Shown: piece after piece, positions 1 to 8,622 of the stretch
Position numbering within the stretch: the first letter of the stretch is position 1
Layout: each line of letters starts with the position of its first letter
Virus record (IMG/VR): IMGVR_UViG_3300022693_000703
Coordinates: 1-44,279 of that record
Length of the DNA: 44,279 nucleotides
Reading direction: 5' to 3' (one strand)
Origin: a virus
Program-made: the position numbers and the translations under genes
Notes under the pieces: model-generated
What the model was told of the DNA's origin: nothing
The model's database searches: none
Seen by the model: only the letters and a program-made list of their open reading frames with translations

Positions 1-2
1 CT

Positions 3-380
3 AAAAAGACAGCACCTAAAAAATCCGTTCCCGTTCCTGATGATACTGAAGACGATGAGCCAATAACGGCCACTGGTATCAATCAGCAAAACCTAGCTGC
101 ACAATTCAACAAAGCAAAACTGGCTGAAAAAACGTATCAGGCAAAGTTAAAAGAAATCGAGTACAAAAAGGCCCGTGGTGAATTGCTCGATATTGATGAA
201 GTTCGTGCTGATGCAAAAGCAACGGCTGAGGATGTGCGCGGTAAATTATTTGCTATTGCGCCAAAGTTGGCGCCACAGGTAGTAGACAAAACCCCGAGAG
301 AAGCACAGCGCATGATTGAGGAAGCGATAAACAAAGCGCTGGCCGCTTTCCATTCTTCGAGGTTTTCAAAAGAGCACTAA
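3..380 (+). CDS. Terminase small subunit (Nu1-like), 5' partial
   Basis: The reading frame is open from the window edge, so the N-terminal DNA-binding part is missing; 125 codons remain. The visible part has a basic/acidic linker, a charged helix (AKLAEKTYQAKLKEIEYKKARG), then a region with LLDIDEVRADAKATAEDVRG and a C-terminal helix rich in Ala and Glu. This matches the C-terminal half of lambda Nu1-type small terminases, which bind cos or pac DNA and recruit the large subunit through the C-terminus. Its stop shares a base with the start of the large terminase gene, as expected for a packaging operon. The family call rests on pattern and neighbourhood. Confidence 0.75.
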   Translation, partial: KKTAPKKSVPVPDDTEDDEPITATGINQQNLAAQFNKAKLAEKTYQAKLKEIEYKKARGELLDIDEVRADAKATAEDVRGKLFAIAPKLAPQVVDKTPREAQRMIEEAINKALAAFHSSRFSKEH

Positions 381-2227
381 TGAGAAACAATCACTGGTCA
401 CAAGCGTTTTTTAAAACATGCAAGCCACGCCCAGTGCTTGAGTGTTCGCAATGGGCTGATCAATATCGTTACGTTGCACCTGGCACCTCACCTGAACCGG
501 GCGAATGGGAAACAAGCCGCGTTCCCTACCTGAAAGAACCAATGGATTGCTGCAGCGATCAGATAACCGAAGAAATTGTGATGATGTGTTCGTCACAGAT
601 TGGTAAATCTGAGCTGCTTATAAACGTAAATGGATATTACGCACACCAAGATCCAGCACCTCAGTTAATGATACAGCCAACGGTTGAAGCAGCCGAGGCA
701 TTCAGTAAAGAACGCCTTGATCCTACTTTTAAGCACACTAAAGCGCTTTCTGCTTTGCTGGATGAAGGAAAAGAGGGGCGCGGAGCCGCTAAAAAGTCCG
801 GTAACACTATCAGAATGAAGCATTACCCAGGCGGTTATATCGCTATGGTTGGTGCAAATAGTCCGGCTGGCCTTGCTTCACGTCCTATACGCGTGGTTTT
901 AGCGGATGAAATAGACCGTTACGTTGACACAAAAGAGGGTGATCCTCTTAAACTGGCGATTCAGCGTACTGAAAACTTCCACAATAAGAAGCTGGTTTTT
1001 GTTTCTACGCCTACCATTCTAGGCATTTCAAAGATAAATGAGCGCTTTGAACGATCAGATCAGCGCCGTTATCACTTGCCTTGTCCAGCTTGCGGTAGTG
1101 AACAACACTTGGAATGGTCACAACTTAAGTTCAAAAAGGACAATGAAGGCAATCTGGTTCCCGGTTCTATTCATTATGAGTGCAAACACTGCAAAGAACC
1201 GATTCACGAAAAAGAAAAAATGGACTTGCTGCAGAAAGGCCGATGGATTGCCAGCCAGCCATTTAGACGAGTAGCAGGTTTTCACATTAACGCGCTTTAC
1301 TCACCGTGGACGAAGTGGGAAAAGCTTGTTGAACAATGGATTGAAATACACAAGAGCCGAGATCGCACTGGCCTTATGGAGTTTATCAACCTTAAGCTTG
1401 GTGAGCCGTTCGTTGATAGCTTTGAACAAATTGATGAGCAATACATGCTACGTAGACGTGAATTCTATGATGCTGAATTACCTAATGGCGTTTTATTGCT
1501 TACCGCTGGCGTAGATACGCAGCCTGATCGTTTAGAAGCTGAGCTTGTTGGTTGGGGCGTGGGTAAAGAAAGCTGGGGTATTGAGTATCGAACCTTCATG
1601 GGTGATCCTGATCAGCCGCAAGTGTGGGAAGAATTAGACCAATGGCTACAAAAGCAATGGGCTTACAAGGATGGTAGAAAGCTTGGTATTGCCTGCACCA
1701 TTATCGATTCAGCCGGTCACAACACAAGCGCCGTTTATAAGTTTTGTAAACCGCGTGAACCAAGGCGTGTGTTTGCTGGTATCGGTCGTGGTGGTCTAGG
1801 GCGTGAGATTGTAAGCAAGCCAACACGAAACAACCGTATGAAGTGCGCCTTGTTTACTGTTGCCGATGATACAGGCAAAATAACTGTGCTTTCTAATGTT
1901 CGTATAGAAGAAGCTGGCCCCGGTTACTGTCACTTCCCGCGTGGTGATTTTGGCTATACGGAGGAATATTTTAAAGGTCTGCTTTCCGAGAAGCGTAAAA
2001 TCGTGATACGCGGCGGCCTAAAAAAGATAGAATGGGAGAAGATACACGAGCGGAACGAGCCGCTTGATTGCCGTAAATATGCTGTTGGGGCAATGGAAAT
2101 CATAAACCCTGATTTTGATTGGTTGGCAGAAGATCAAAGCAGATTGAGCCTTTATGTTCCTAGTCAATCAAGCCAATGCAGAGCAAATAAAAAACGTAAA
2201 AGAGTAATAAGTCAGGGCGTAAATTAA
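380..2227 (+). CDS. Terminase large subunit (GpA family)
   Basis: This 615-residue protein is the packaging motor and nuclease that cuts concatemeric DNA and drives it into the prohead. The N-terminal ATPase carries a Walker A-like SSQIGKS at residues 71-77 and a Walker B VVLADE at about 172-177. A treble-clef-like cluster (CPACG, then CKHC) lies near residues 235-275, and the C-terminal half is the nuclease part, with VDTQPDRLEAELVGWG and later IDSAGHNT. Length and motif order fit the lambda GpA family (about 640 residues). It directly follows the small subunit and precedes the connector genes. Confidence 0.95.
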   Translation: MRNNHWSQAFFKTCKPRPVLECSQWADQYRYVAPGTSPEPGEWETSRVPYLKEPMDCCSDQITEEIVMMCSSQIGKSELLINVNGYYAHQDPAPQLMIQPTVEAAEAFSKERLDPTFKHTKALSALLDEGKEGRGAAKKSGNTIRMKHYPGGYIAMVGANSPAGLASRPIRVVLADEIDRYVDTKEGDPLKLAIQRTENFHNKKLVFVSTPTILGISKINERFERSDQRRYHLPCPACGSEQHLEWSQLKFKKDNEGNLVPGSIHYECKHCKEPIHEKEKMDLLQKGRWIASQPFRRVAGFHINALYSPWTKWEKLVEQWIEIHKSRDRTGLMEFINLKLGEPFVDSFEQIDEQYMLRRREFYDAELPNGVLLLTAGVDTQPDRLEAELVGWGVGKESWGIEYRTFMGDPDQPQVWEELDQWLQKQWAYKDGRKLGIACTIIDSAGHNTSAVYKFCKPREPRRVFAGIGRGGLGREIVSKPTRNNRMKCALFTVADDTGKITVLSNVRIEEAGPGYCHFPRGDFGYTEEYFKGLLSEKRKIVIRGGLKKIEWEKIHERNEPLDCRKYAVGAMEIINPDFDWLAEDQSRLSLYVPSQSSQCRANKKRKRVISQGVN

Positions 2228-2288
2228 AAAGTATTTGACTTTTTAAAACTATGCGTACACCATTTAACCAAATTTAAGGGGGAATTCA
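2228..2288 (+). other. Short gap with a weak hairpin before the connector gene
   Basis: This 61-bp gap is the largest inside the packaging block. It holds AAAAAGT-atttg-ACTTTTT, a 7-bp A/T-rich stem, and a TTGACT that resembles a -35 box without a convincing -10 box. A GGGGGA ribosome site lies just before the next ATG. I see no clear promoter; the hairpin may only modulate processing. Confidence 0.3.
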
Positions 2289-2519
2289 ATGCCAGCTTGG
2301 ACATTGGAACAGGCAAAACAACATTTAGCTTCATGGCTTGAAGCTGATGCCGCTTGCGCAACTGGTCAATCTTACAAGATTGGAACCCGATCACTTACTC
2401 GCGCTGATGTTTCTGAAATTGCAGAGCGCATTCGTTTCTGGAAGCGTGAAGTTGATAAACTTTCATCTGGCCGTAGAGGTGGTGTAAGAGTTATGCGCGT
2501 GGTGCCAAGAGACTTATGA
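2289..2519 (+). CDS. DUF6148 family head-tail connector-like protein
   Basis: This 76-residue protein begins WTLEQAKQHLASWLEAD and contains GQSYKIGTRSLTRADVSEI followed by a basic helix. This is the layout of DUF6148 proteins, which occupy the place of lambda gpW between large terminase and portal. By position it is expected to help seal the head-tail connector after packaging, which is inference. A GGGGGA ribosome site precedes the ATG, and its stop overlaps the portal start by 4 bp. Confidence 0.8.
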   Translation: MPAWTLEQAKQHLASWLEADAACATGQSYKIGTRSLTRADVSEIAERIRFWKREVDKLSSGRRGGVRVMRVVPRDL

Positions 2520-4084
2520 ACGTATTCGATAAGTTAAACCCTTTCTCACCACAGAATAAGCTTAACCGTGCTGTTGCGCGTAAAAAGCTTAACGCTATTA
2601 CTAATTCTGGTTACTCGCATCATGGGGCCAGTAAATCAAAGAAATCATTATTGGGCTGGATAAGCAAAGGCTTATCACCTGATGAAGATATCGTTGAAAA
2701 CCTTTCTACATTGCGCGAACGTTCCCGTGATCTTTATATGGGAACGCCAATTGCCACAGGCGCATTAAAAACCATTCGTACCAATGTTGTTGGTGCTGGC
2801 CTTAAGCTTAACCCACGTATTGACTATGAATTTCTAGGCATGACATTAGAGCAAGCCGAGGAATGGGAAAAGCAAGTTGAGCGTGAATGGAAACTATGGG
2901 CGAACTCTAAAGAGTGTGATGCAGCGCGTATGCTTACATTTGGTCAGATCCAGTCTGTAACGATGCTTTCTGTTCTCATGAGTGGTGATGTTTTTGCAAT
3001 GTTGCCTGTTAAAGAGCGTAAAGGTAGCGTTTATGATTTGCGCGTTTCACTGATTGAAGGTGATCGTGTTGCAGATCCGAAGATGAAACCCGAGCTTCCA
3101 AAAGGTCAAAAGCTTTCTGGCGGTATTGTTACCGATAAGTATGGCGAAGCGTTGAAGTGCTACATTTACCCCGGTCATCCAGACAGCCGCAAAAACACGA
3201 ATCAGAAACCAGTTTCTGTTGATATGTTTGGCAGGCAAACGGGAAGACCTAACGTTTTACACGTGGTTAGTGAAATTGAACGACCCGGACAATTACGCGG
3301 GGTTCCTTTACTTGCGCCAGTGATTGAAAGCCTTAAACAGCTTGGACGTTATACTGAAGCTGAACTTATGGCCGCAGTAGTAAGCGGAATGTTCACGGTT
3401 TTCATTAAATCAGAATCGCCAGAAAATCCGTTGCAGGGTGTTATTCCTGAAGAAGAACGCCTTGATGATATGGACGAAAGCAGCTATGAGCTAGGCAATG
3501 GCGCGATCATTGGTCTTGATAAAGACGAAAGCATTGAAACCGCTAACCCAGGCAGACCTAACACCGCCTTTGATGGTTTTGTTACTAGCATTTGCAGACA
3601 AATAGGTTCAGCGCTTGAAGTACCTTATGAACTACTGATAAAACATTTCACGGCTAGTTATTCAGCCAGCCGTGGCGCATTGCTTGAAGCGTGGAAAATG
3701 TTCCGTATGCGTAGACAGTGGTTGGTTGAATCTTTCTGTCAGCCTATCTATGAGGAATGGTTAGCAGAAGCCATTGCCAAAGGTCGCATTGCTGCACCTG
3801 GATTTTTCAATGATCCTACTGTTCGTGCAGCGTGGTCTGGATCTGAATGGTATGGCCCGACACAAGGCCAGCTTGATCCACTTAAAGAAGCAAATGCCGC
3901 TAAGGTTCGTGTAAATGAAGAATTTAGCACGCGAACCAGAGAAGCCGCTGAACTTACGGGCGAAGATTGGGATCGTGTTCACAAGTTGCGTACACGAGAA
4001 GAAAATAAACGCCGAGAAGATAACACTTATTTTGGTGATGCTGTTAAAGTAGCCGAGGTTATGGAGGGCGAACAAGATGCCTAA
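2516..4084 (+). CDS. Portal protein (lambda gpB family)
   Basis: This 522-residue protein forms the dodecameric vertex ring through which DNA enters. Typical family features are visible: an N-terminal region with RSRDLYMGTPIATGALKTI, a long EWEKQVEREWKLWA helix, a SGDVFAM core strand, and a C-terminal SYSASRGALLEAWKMFRMRR segment followed by FCQPIYEEWLAEA. The order terminase, connector, portal, protease is standard for lambda-type heads. Its C-terminus overlaps the protease start by 8 bp, suggesting coupled translation. Confidence 0.95.
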   Translation: MNVFDKLNPFSPQNKLNRAVARKKLNAITNSGYSHHGASKSKKSLLGWISKGLSPDEDIVENLSTLRERSRDLYMGTPIATGALKTIRTNVVGAGLKLNPRIDYEFLGMTLEQAEEWEKQVEREWKLWANSKECDAARMLTFGQIQSVTMLSVLMSGDVFAMLPVKERKGSVYDLRVSLIEGDRVADPKMKPELPKGQKLSGGIVTDKYGEALKCYIYPGHPDSRKNTNQKPVSVDMFGRQTGRPNVLHVVSEIERPGQLRGVPLLAPVIESLKQLGRYTEAELMAAVVSGMFTVFIKSESPENPLQGVIPEEERLDDMDESSYELGNGAIIGLDKDESIETANPGRPNTAFDGFVTSICRQIGSALEVPYELLIKHFTASYSASRGALLEAWKMFRMRRQWLVESFCQPIYEEWLAEAIAKGRIAAPGFFNDPTVRAAWSGSEWYGPTQGQLDPLKEANAAKVRVNEEFSTRTREAAELTGEDWDRVHKLRTREENKRREDNTYFGDAVKVAEVMEGEQDA

Positions 4085-5189
4085 AGAGAATAAACCAAAT
4101 AAAAAGTTTTGGTCTGTTGCCAATAACGGGCAAGATACCGCTGAATTACTCATTCACGGTGAAATAGCAGACGATTCGTGGTGGGATGAAGCAGGTAGTA
4201 AAGAATTTGCCGCTGATATGCTATCTTTACGCGGTAACCCGATTAAGGTGCGTATTAACTCACTTGGTGGTAGTTTGTTTGCTGGTCAGGCAATGTATGC
4301 CGCTATTAAGCAGCACGATAAGCATGTAACTACCTATATTGACGGTGTTGCAGCCTCAGCAGCTACGTTCCCAGCGATTGCTGGCGATACGGTTATCATG
4401 CCAGCCAATGCTATGTTTATGATCCACAATCCAAGCACTGGCGCATGGGGAAATTCTAACGACTTTAGAAAGGCCGCTGATGATTTAGATAAGATCCGTG
4501 AATCAATGGTTTCAGCTTACCAAGATAAAACGGGTTTAGAGCGTGATGAAATCATTAAAATGCTGGATGAGGAAGAATGGTTGACAGCTTCACGAGCCAA
4601 AGAACTTGGCTTTATTGATGAAATTGAAACCAGCATGAACATTTCCGCTTCATTATCTGGTAAAAACATGATAGTAAACGGTGTTGAATTTAGTATGGAT
4701 CGTTTTAAAACAATCCCTACTTCATTAGTTCAGGCAGCGGCCACCAAGCCAAAGCCAGAAAAACCCCAAAAACCTAACGCTGGAACCGATAATGCGGCCA
4801 GCACAACGGAGGATGTTATGGACATCGAAACTTTGAAAGCCAAACATCCTGACCTGTATGCACAGGTTACGGATGCTGGCGTAAAAGCAGGCGTTGACCA
4901 AGAACGCAACCGAATCAAAGCTATTGAAGAAATGGCGATGCCCGGTCACGATGAAATGGTTAACAAAGCCAAGTTTGATTCAGGTATTTCAGCAGAAGCG
5001 CTTGCTGTTGAAATTGTTAAGGCTGAAAAACAGCGCGGTAAAAAGTTTCTTGATCAACGTGAAGAAGATGCTGATAATCTTAGCGATGTTGAGCAGGATG
5101 AGCCTGAAACCAATGTTAGCGCTAGCGCTGATGACGAAAAGCGTAATAAGTGGCGTGCAGCTGCAAAACGCGCTGGCCGTAAATCTTAA
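4077..5189 (+). CDS. ClpP/S49-like head maturation protease with C-terminal scaffold domain
   Basis: The N-terminal ~200 residues are a ClpP-fold protease: NSLGGSLFAG gives the oxyanion glycines, Ser94 in VAASAA is the likely nucleophile and His117 in MFMIHNPS the base. From about residue 225 a Pro/Lys linker leads to a charged, helical region (DIETLKAKHPDLYAQV, then an acidic tail and a basic C-terminus) typical of a scaffold. This is the lambda gpC/Nu3 arrangement, in which one gene encodes protease and scaffold. It processes prohead proteins and itself. The 370-residue length is compatible with that family. Confidence 0.9.
   Translation: MPKENKPNKKFWSVANNGQDTAELLIHGEIADDSWWDEAGSKEFAADMLSLRGNPIKVRINSLGGSLFAGQAMYAAIKQHDKHVTTYIDGVAASAATFPAIAGDTVIMPANAMFMIHNPSTGAWGNSNDFRKAADDLDKIRESMVSAYQDKTGLERDEIIKMLDEEEWLTASRAKELGFIDEIETSMNISASLSGKNMIVNGVEFSMDRFKTIPTSLVQAAATKPKPEKPQKPNAGTDNAASTTEDVMDIETLKAKHPDLYAQVTDAGVKAGVDQERNRIKAIEEMAMPGHDEMVNKAKFDSGISAEALAVEIVKAEKQRGKKFLDQREEDADNLSDVEQDEPETNVSASADDEKRNKWRAAAKRAGRKS
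4818..5189 (+). CDS. Nested scaffold protein from an internal start in the protease gene
   Basis: An in-frame ATG at codon 248 of the protease is preceded by GGAGG at 4808-4812, five bases upstream, a much better ribosome site than chance would give inside a gene. The 123-residue product would be exactly the scaffold domain: charged helices followed by an acidic stretch (DQREEDADNLSDVEQDEPE) and a basic KRAGRKS end that could touch the capsid protein. In lambda, Nu3 is made the same way from the 3' end of gene C. Expression here is inferred from the ribosome site. Confidence 0.6.
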   Translation: MDIETLKAKHPDLYAQVTDAGVKAGVDQERNRIKAIEEMAMPGHDEMVNKAKFDSGISAEALAVEIVKAEKQRGKKFLDQREEDADNLSDVEQDEPETNVSASADDEKRNKWRAAAKRAGRKS

Positions 5190-5203
5190 GGGGGATTTGA
5201 GAA

Positions 5204-5557
5204 ATGGCTGAAACATTTAATTATGACAACCTGTTTGCTGGCAAAATTCAGCCAGTAGTGGCAGGCAGTGAAACGATTACTGGCGCAGCGTTAGCGCGTG
5301 GCACAATTCTTGGTTTAGTTACCGCTTCTGGTAAATGCGTTGCGGTTAATGATGCGCTTACCAACGGTGCAGAAAACGTTTATGCGGTTCTTGCTGAAGA
5401 CGTAGACGCTTCAGGCGGTGACGTTGAAGCAGCGGTTTACTATACCGGTGAGTTTAATGAAACAGCAGTTGCTTTTGGTGGTGACGATACCGTTGCTGAT
5501 CACAAGCAAGCCGCTCGAAATGTCGGGATCTTTTTCAAGCCCGTTGTATCAGCATAA
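5204..5557 (+). CDS. Head decoration protein (lambda gpD family)
   Basis: This 117-residue protein has the D-family layout: a flexible N-terminus, then GAALARGTILGLVTASGKCV, ENVYAVLAEDVDASGGDVEAAVYYTGEFN and a C-terminal ARNVGIFFKPV. D trimers cap the three-fold sites of the expanded capsid and stabilise it against packaged-DNA pressure. It lies between protease/scaffold and major capsid genes, as in lambda, with its own GGGGGA ribosome site. Confidence 0.92.
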   Translation: MAETFNYDNLFAGKIQPVVAGSETITGAALARGTILGLVTASGKCVAVNDALTNGAENVYAVLAEDVDASGGDVEAAVYYTGEFNETAVAFGGDDTVADHKQAARNVGIFFKPVVSA

Positions 5558-5571
5558 AGGGGGATACTTAA

Positions 5572-6612
5572 ATGCCTATCAGCATGTTTGAAACGCGGGA
5601 AATGATCCCGATGCTGGAAGAAGCAAAGCCAGCAAATACGTTTTTGAAGAATACGTTCTTCTCTAACGTTGTAACGCACGAAACAAAGTACGTTGATATT
5701 GATATCTGGCAAGGCAAGCGCCGTTTAGCGCCGTTTGTTAACCCTAATATCGGTTCAAAGACGGTTGAGCGTACTGGTTACAAAACAGAAACATACGAGC
5801 CACCACAAGTAGCGCCAGACATGGTTACTACCGCTGAAGATCTTCTTAAGCGTTCGCCTGGTGAAACCATTTATGGTGCAAAATCACCTGATGAGCGTGC
5901 AGCGGAACAGCTAACCAAAGACATGATGGAAATGGACAGCATGATCACGCGCCGTGAAGAGCAAATGTGTTCACAAGCGCTTTTCACTGGTCAGGTTCAG
6001 GTTGTTGGTGAAGGTGTTAACGATACTATTCAGTATTGGTCGCAGCTTGCCGCTAATGAGCAGCCGAAAGAAACGCTAGCTTCTGGCTCACGCTGGAACG
6101 AATCGGGCGCTGAAATTCTTAGCAACCTACGCGCATGGCGCAGAAAAGTTGTTCAGAACTCAGGTATTGCGCCAACTAATGCAATTCTTGGTGCTGAAGC
6201 AGCGGAAGAACTACTTGGTAACGATACCCTGCTTAAAATTCTTGATACACGCCGCATGGATGAGGGCATGTTATCACCAGAGTTTCAGGCAGACGGTGTT
6301 GTTTACTACGGCCGCTTAAAAGGTACTGGTCTTGACCTTTGGGGTTATGACGAGTGGTATCTTGATGCGAACGGTGAAGAACAGCCGATGGTTCCTACCA
6401 AGTCTGTTCTTTTGGGTAGCCCTAACGTTCGTACTTCAATGCTTTACGGTTGCGTAGTTGATCCGGTTGAAGGTTCTTTTGCTGCACCGCGTGTTCCAGT
6501 TAGCTGGACGCAGCGCAAAGACCCAGCAGGCCGTATCCTAGCCGTTAAGTCTAAGCCACTACCTGTTATTCATCAGGTAAACGGCTTCTACGTAGCGGAT
6601 GTGTTAGCCTAA
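5572..6612 (+). CDS. Major capsid protein (lambda gpE family)
   Basis: This 346-residue protein is the shell subunit with an HK97-type fold. Family signatures are the N-terminal MFETREMIPMLEEAKP and FLKNTFFSN, VDIDIWQGKRRLAPFVNP, a central TKDMMEMDSMITRREEQMCSQ helix, and near the C-terminus LLGSPNVRTSMLYG followed by PRVPVSWTQRKDPAGRILAV. Length matches lambda gpE (341). A strong GGGGGA ribosome site precedes it, consistent with high expression. Confidence 0.95.
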   Translation: MPISMFETREMIPMLEEAKPANTFLKNTFFSNVVTHETKYVDIDIWQGKRRLAPFVNPNIGSKTVERTGYKTETYEPPQVAPDMVTTAEDLLKRSPGETIYGAKSPDERAAEQLTKDMMEMDSMITRREEQMCSQALFTGQVQVVGEGVNDTIQYWSQLAANEQPKETLASGSRWNESGAEILSNLRAWRRKVVQNSGIAPTNAILGAEAAEELLGNDTLLKILDTRRMDEGMLSPEFQADGVVYYGRLKGTGLDLWGYDEWYLDANGEEQPMVPTKSVLLGSPNVRTSMLYGCVVDPVEGSFAAPRVPVSWTQRKDPAGRILAVKSKPLPVIHQVNGFYVADVLA

Positions 6613-6965
6613 TGGTTATCCTTAAGAAAAACGTGCGTACCAAGGCTGGCTTATTGCCAGCCGGTACTGACGTTGAAGGTAAACTATCTGATGAGGTAAT
6701 CGCGGATCTCGTTAAGAATGGTTTGGCTTCAATAGCCGATAAAAATCAAGTTGAAGAAGGATCGGACAATGCCAGTGACAGCAGCGATGTTGAAACCAGT
6801 GCTGAAGAACAGCAAGAAACCGAACAATCTGATGATGAATCTACTGAAACGAGCGAAGAAGTAGAAGAAACTGAAGAAAGCGCGGATGATGTTGATCTTA
6901 ACTTGCCCGATACTAGCAAAACCACAAAAACCACTACACGTGGCCGTGGGAGAAAAAGCAAGTAA
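6612..6965 (+). CDS. Acidic head-region protein of unknown function
   Basis: The first ~40 residues (VILKKNVRTKAGLLPAGTDV and DEVIADLVKNGLAS) form a compact domain seen in small proteins next to phage capsid genes. The rest is a low-complexity, strongly acidic Ser/Glu/Asp tract of about 60 residues, ending in a basic TTRGRGRKSK tail. The start overlaps the capsid stop (TAATG) and its own stop overlaps the next start. A role in head completion or as a capsid-bound tail is inferred from position only. Confidence 0.7.
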   Translation: MVILKKNVRTKAGLLPAGTDVEGKLSDEVIADLVKNGLASIADKNQVEEGSDNASDSSDVETSAEEQQETEQSDDESTETSEEVEETEESADDVDLNLPDTSKTTKTTTRGRGRKSK

Positions 6966-7291
6966 TGGGCTTTAAAGCGCAACTTGAAAAAGATATCGCT
7001 GGGGTTTTCATTAACCCTAGCGAATTCGCTACGGAACACAACGTAGACGGAACACTGGTTGATTGTGTTGTTGATGACGACATTATCAACGAGCGAACCG
7101 GGCTAGATCCGCAATTGGAATATGACGGTGTTTTTGTTGTCAGAAAGATGCTTTATATAAATGAATCGTTTTTCAGCGCTAAACCCATTGAGGGCCAGCG
7201 CATGGAATTAGACAACGATTACTACTATGTAAAAAATGTTTCTGCAAACATGGGAATGTTAGAGGTTGAATTGGAGCGAAACGACACATGA
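6965..7291 (+). CDS. Head completion / head-tail joining protein
   Basis: This 108-residue protein starts MGFKAQLEKDIAGVFINPSEFA and is beta-rich after that (VDGTLVDCVVDDD, YDGVFVVRKMLYI, YYYVKNVSANMGMLEVELER). This resembles the small family often labelled Gifsy-2 'ATP-binding sugar transporter-like', an old misnomer for a lambda FII-like head closure protein. Position after the capsid genes and before the gpZ-like protein supports a connector role. I see no evidence for ATP or sugar binding. Confidence 0.65.
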   Translation: MGFKAQLEKDIAGVFINPSEFATEHNVDGTLVDCVVDDDIINERTGLDPQLEYDGVFVVRKMLYINESFFSAKPIEGQRMELDNDYYYVKNVSANMGMLEVELERNDT

Positions 7292-7890
7292 AAAAAGGTG
7301 TTATAAATATCGACTCTACACGATTTAACCAGATACTTGCTGAATTTAGTGAGTTTGAAGGAAACGTTCCTATTGCTTTATCACGCGCAATCAATCGCGC
7401 CGTTTCTTCTGCAAAAACTGAGGCCGTGCGCACAGTTCGCAAAAACTACACGGTTAAGGCTGGGCAAGTTAATAAGACGATTAAAATAACGCGGTCAAAG
7501 CCTAGCAACTTAGAAGCAACCATTTTTTCTTCTGGTGCTTCCATTCCACTTTCAGATTTTAAAGTTTCACCTAGCACAGTAAACCCACGGCGAAGAACAG
7601 CGGTCAACGTTGAGGTTCGCAGAGGTTCAAAGGCTACATTAAACAGCGCGTTCATTGCGCGTATGCCTAATGGCAAAGTGGGCGTATTTGAAAGAACGGG
7701 ATCTTTCCGTATTGCGGCCAAGGGTTCACATAAAGGTGAACGCCGTGAAGATATCGATCAGTTATTTGGGCCAGCGGTGCCAGTAATGATGAATTCAGAC
7801 TCAGTTGTTGATGCGGTACAGCGTAGAGCAGAACAGCAACTTGAAGATCGTATTCCGCACGAAATAAATCGCATATTGGGGGTTCGTTAA
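7288..7890 (+). CDS. Minor tail protein Z-like (prophage gpZ family)
   Basis: This 200-residue basic protein has the gpZ-family pattern: an N-terminal helix with ALSRAINRAVSSAKTEAVR, a middle section KASNLEATIFSSG-like with ISLSDF-type strands, and a C-terminal IDQLFGPAVPVMMN followed by a helix. Such proteins act at the head-tail interface or in tail completion. It overlaps both neighbours by 1-4 bp, so it is part of the same translationally coupled block. Confidence 0.75.
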   Translation: MKKGVINIDSTRFNQILAEFSEFEGNVPIALSRAINRAVSSAKTEAVRTVRKNYTVKAGQVNKTIKITRSKPSNLEATIFSSGASIPLSDFKVSPSTVNPRRRTAVNVEVRRGSKATLNSAFIARMPNGKVGVFERTGSFRIAAKGSHKGERREDIDQLFGPAVPVMMNSDSVVDAVQRRAEQQLEDRIPHEINRILGVR

Positions 7891-8381
7891 TGACTGAGGT
7901 TGAGTTAATTGAAGGACTAAGAAAGCGGTTTGAAGTCACGCTTAAGGATATCTATCATCCTACTGATCCCAGTCGCGGCCGTGAGCAAACATTCAAAGCA
8001 CCGCAAATTGTTGAAGGCTATCTTCCACCAAAACGTTCAGGCGCTAACGAAGATGATTTTCCGCTGGTTATCGTTAGGCCTCATAAGTGGCGCAGTGAAG
8101 ATGCCGGCGGCGTTATTACCGATTTGCTTGATATTAAGATCTTGGTTGGATCATACGGTGAAGAACCAGACGATTTTAAATACACGCTGATCATTTGGCG
8201 GCGAATACTTAATGACCTACGAAAGAAACCGTGGTTAAATGACGCTTATAAAATGCGAAGAACCATACAGGCAGAAATGCCAGACGAGCAGGGCAGAGAC
8301 ATTTATTATTTGTCGGCTGTCACTACTTGGGAGCTTCCGACCCCACAAGAGGTGGAAATAGACGATGGATTTGAAGAATAA
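7890..8381 (+). CDS. Putative tail terminator / neck protein
   Basis: The 163-residue product begins with a short helix (MTEVELIEGLRKRFEV) and continues with PLVIVRPHKW, a beta-strand pair LLDIKILVGSYGEE and a helix WRRILNDLRKKPW. This shape, and the slot between gpZ and the tail sheath, fit a tail completion or terminator protein that caps the tube. No specific family motif is certain, so the role is positional. It overlaps the next gene by 17 bp. Confidence 0.55.
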   Translation: MTEVELIEGLRKRFEVTLKDIYHPTDPSRGREQTFKAPQIVEGYLPPKRSGANEDDFPLVIVRPHKWRSEDAGGVITDLLDIKILVGSYGEEPDDFKYTLIIWRRILNDLRKKPWLNDAYKMRRTIQAEMPDEQGRDIYYLSAVTTWELPTPQEVEIDDGFEE

Positions 8382-8622
8382 AAGTAAAATCTACATTGGC
8401 CCAGATATACCTGGCACAATGTTGCAGCGTTATACGGTTTTACGCGGTGAGTGGCATGAAAGTGTCAAGGCTCTAAGCGCACAATTGCCAGCAGTTAATC
8501 GTTTAATTGTTGGTGTAGAAGAAATGGCAGAGCGTGAGCAAAAGCTGGCAGACAAAACCAGTGTTGAGGCGCATAGTTTTGCTGAGGTTATCAATCACAT
8601 AAAAGGGGTGATTAAATCATGA
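8365..8622 (+). CDS. Small tail-region protein of unknown function
   Basis: This 85-residue protein starts with a short beta stretch (KIYIGPDIPGTMLQRYTVLRGEW) and ends with helices (VNRLIVGVEEMAEREQKLAD, EVINHIKGVIKS). Equivalent small genes commonly precede the sheath gene in Mu- and P2-like phages. It overlaps the upstream gene and the sheath start, so it is clearly part of the tail operon. I do not recognise a function. Confidence 0.6.
   Translation: MDLKNKSKIYIGPDIPGTMLQRYTVLRGEWHESVKALSAQLPAVNRLIVGVEEMAEREQKLADKTSVEAHSFAEVINHIKGVIKS

Noticed and set aside
2228-2288. TTGACT as a late promoter before the connector gene
   Set aside because: No acceptable -10 box at 16-18 bp; the gap is probably only a spacer with a weak hairpin.
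3761-4153. 130-codon minus-strand frame over the portal/protease junction
   Set aside because: Shadow of two certain head genes; no start signals.
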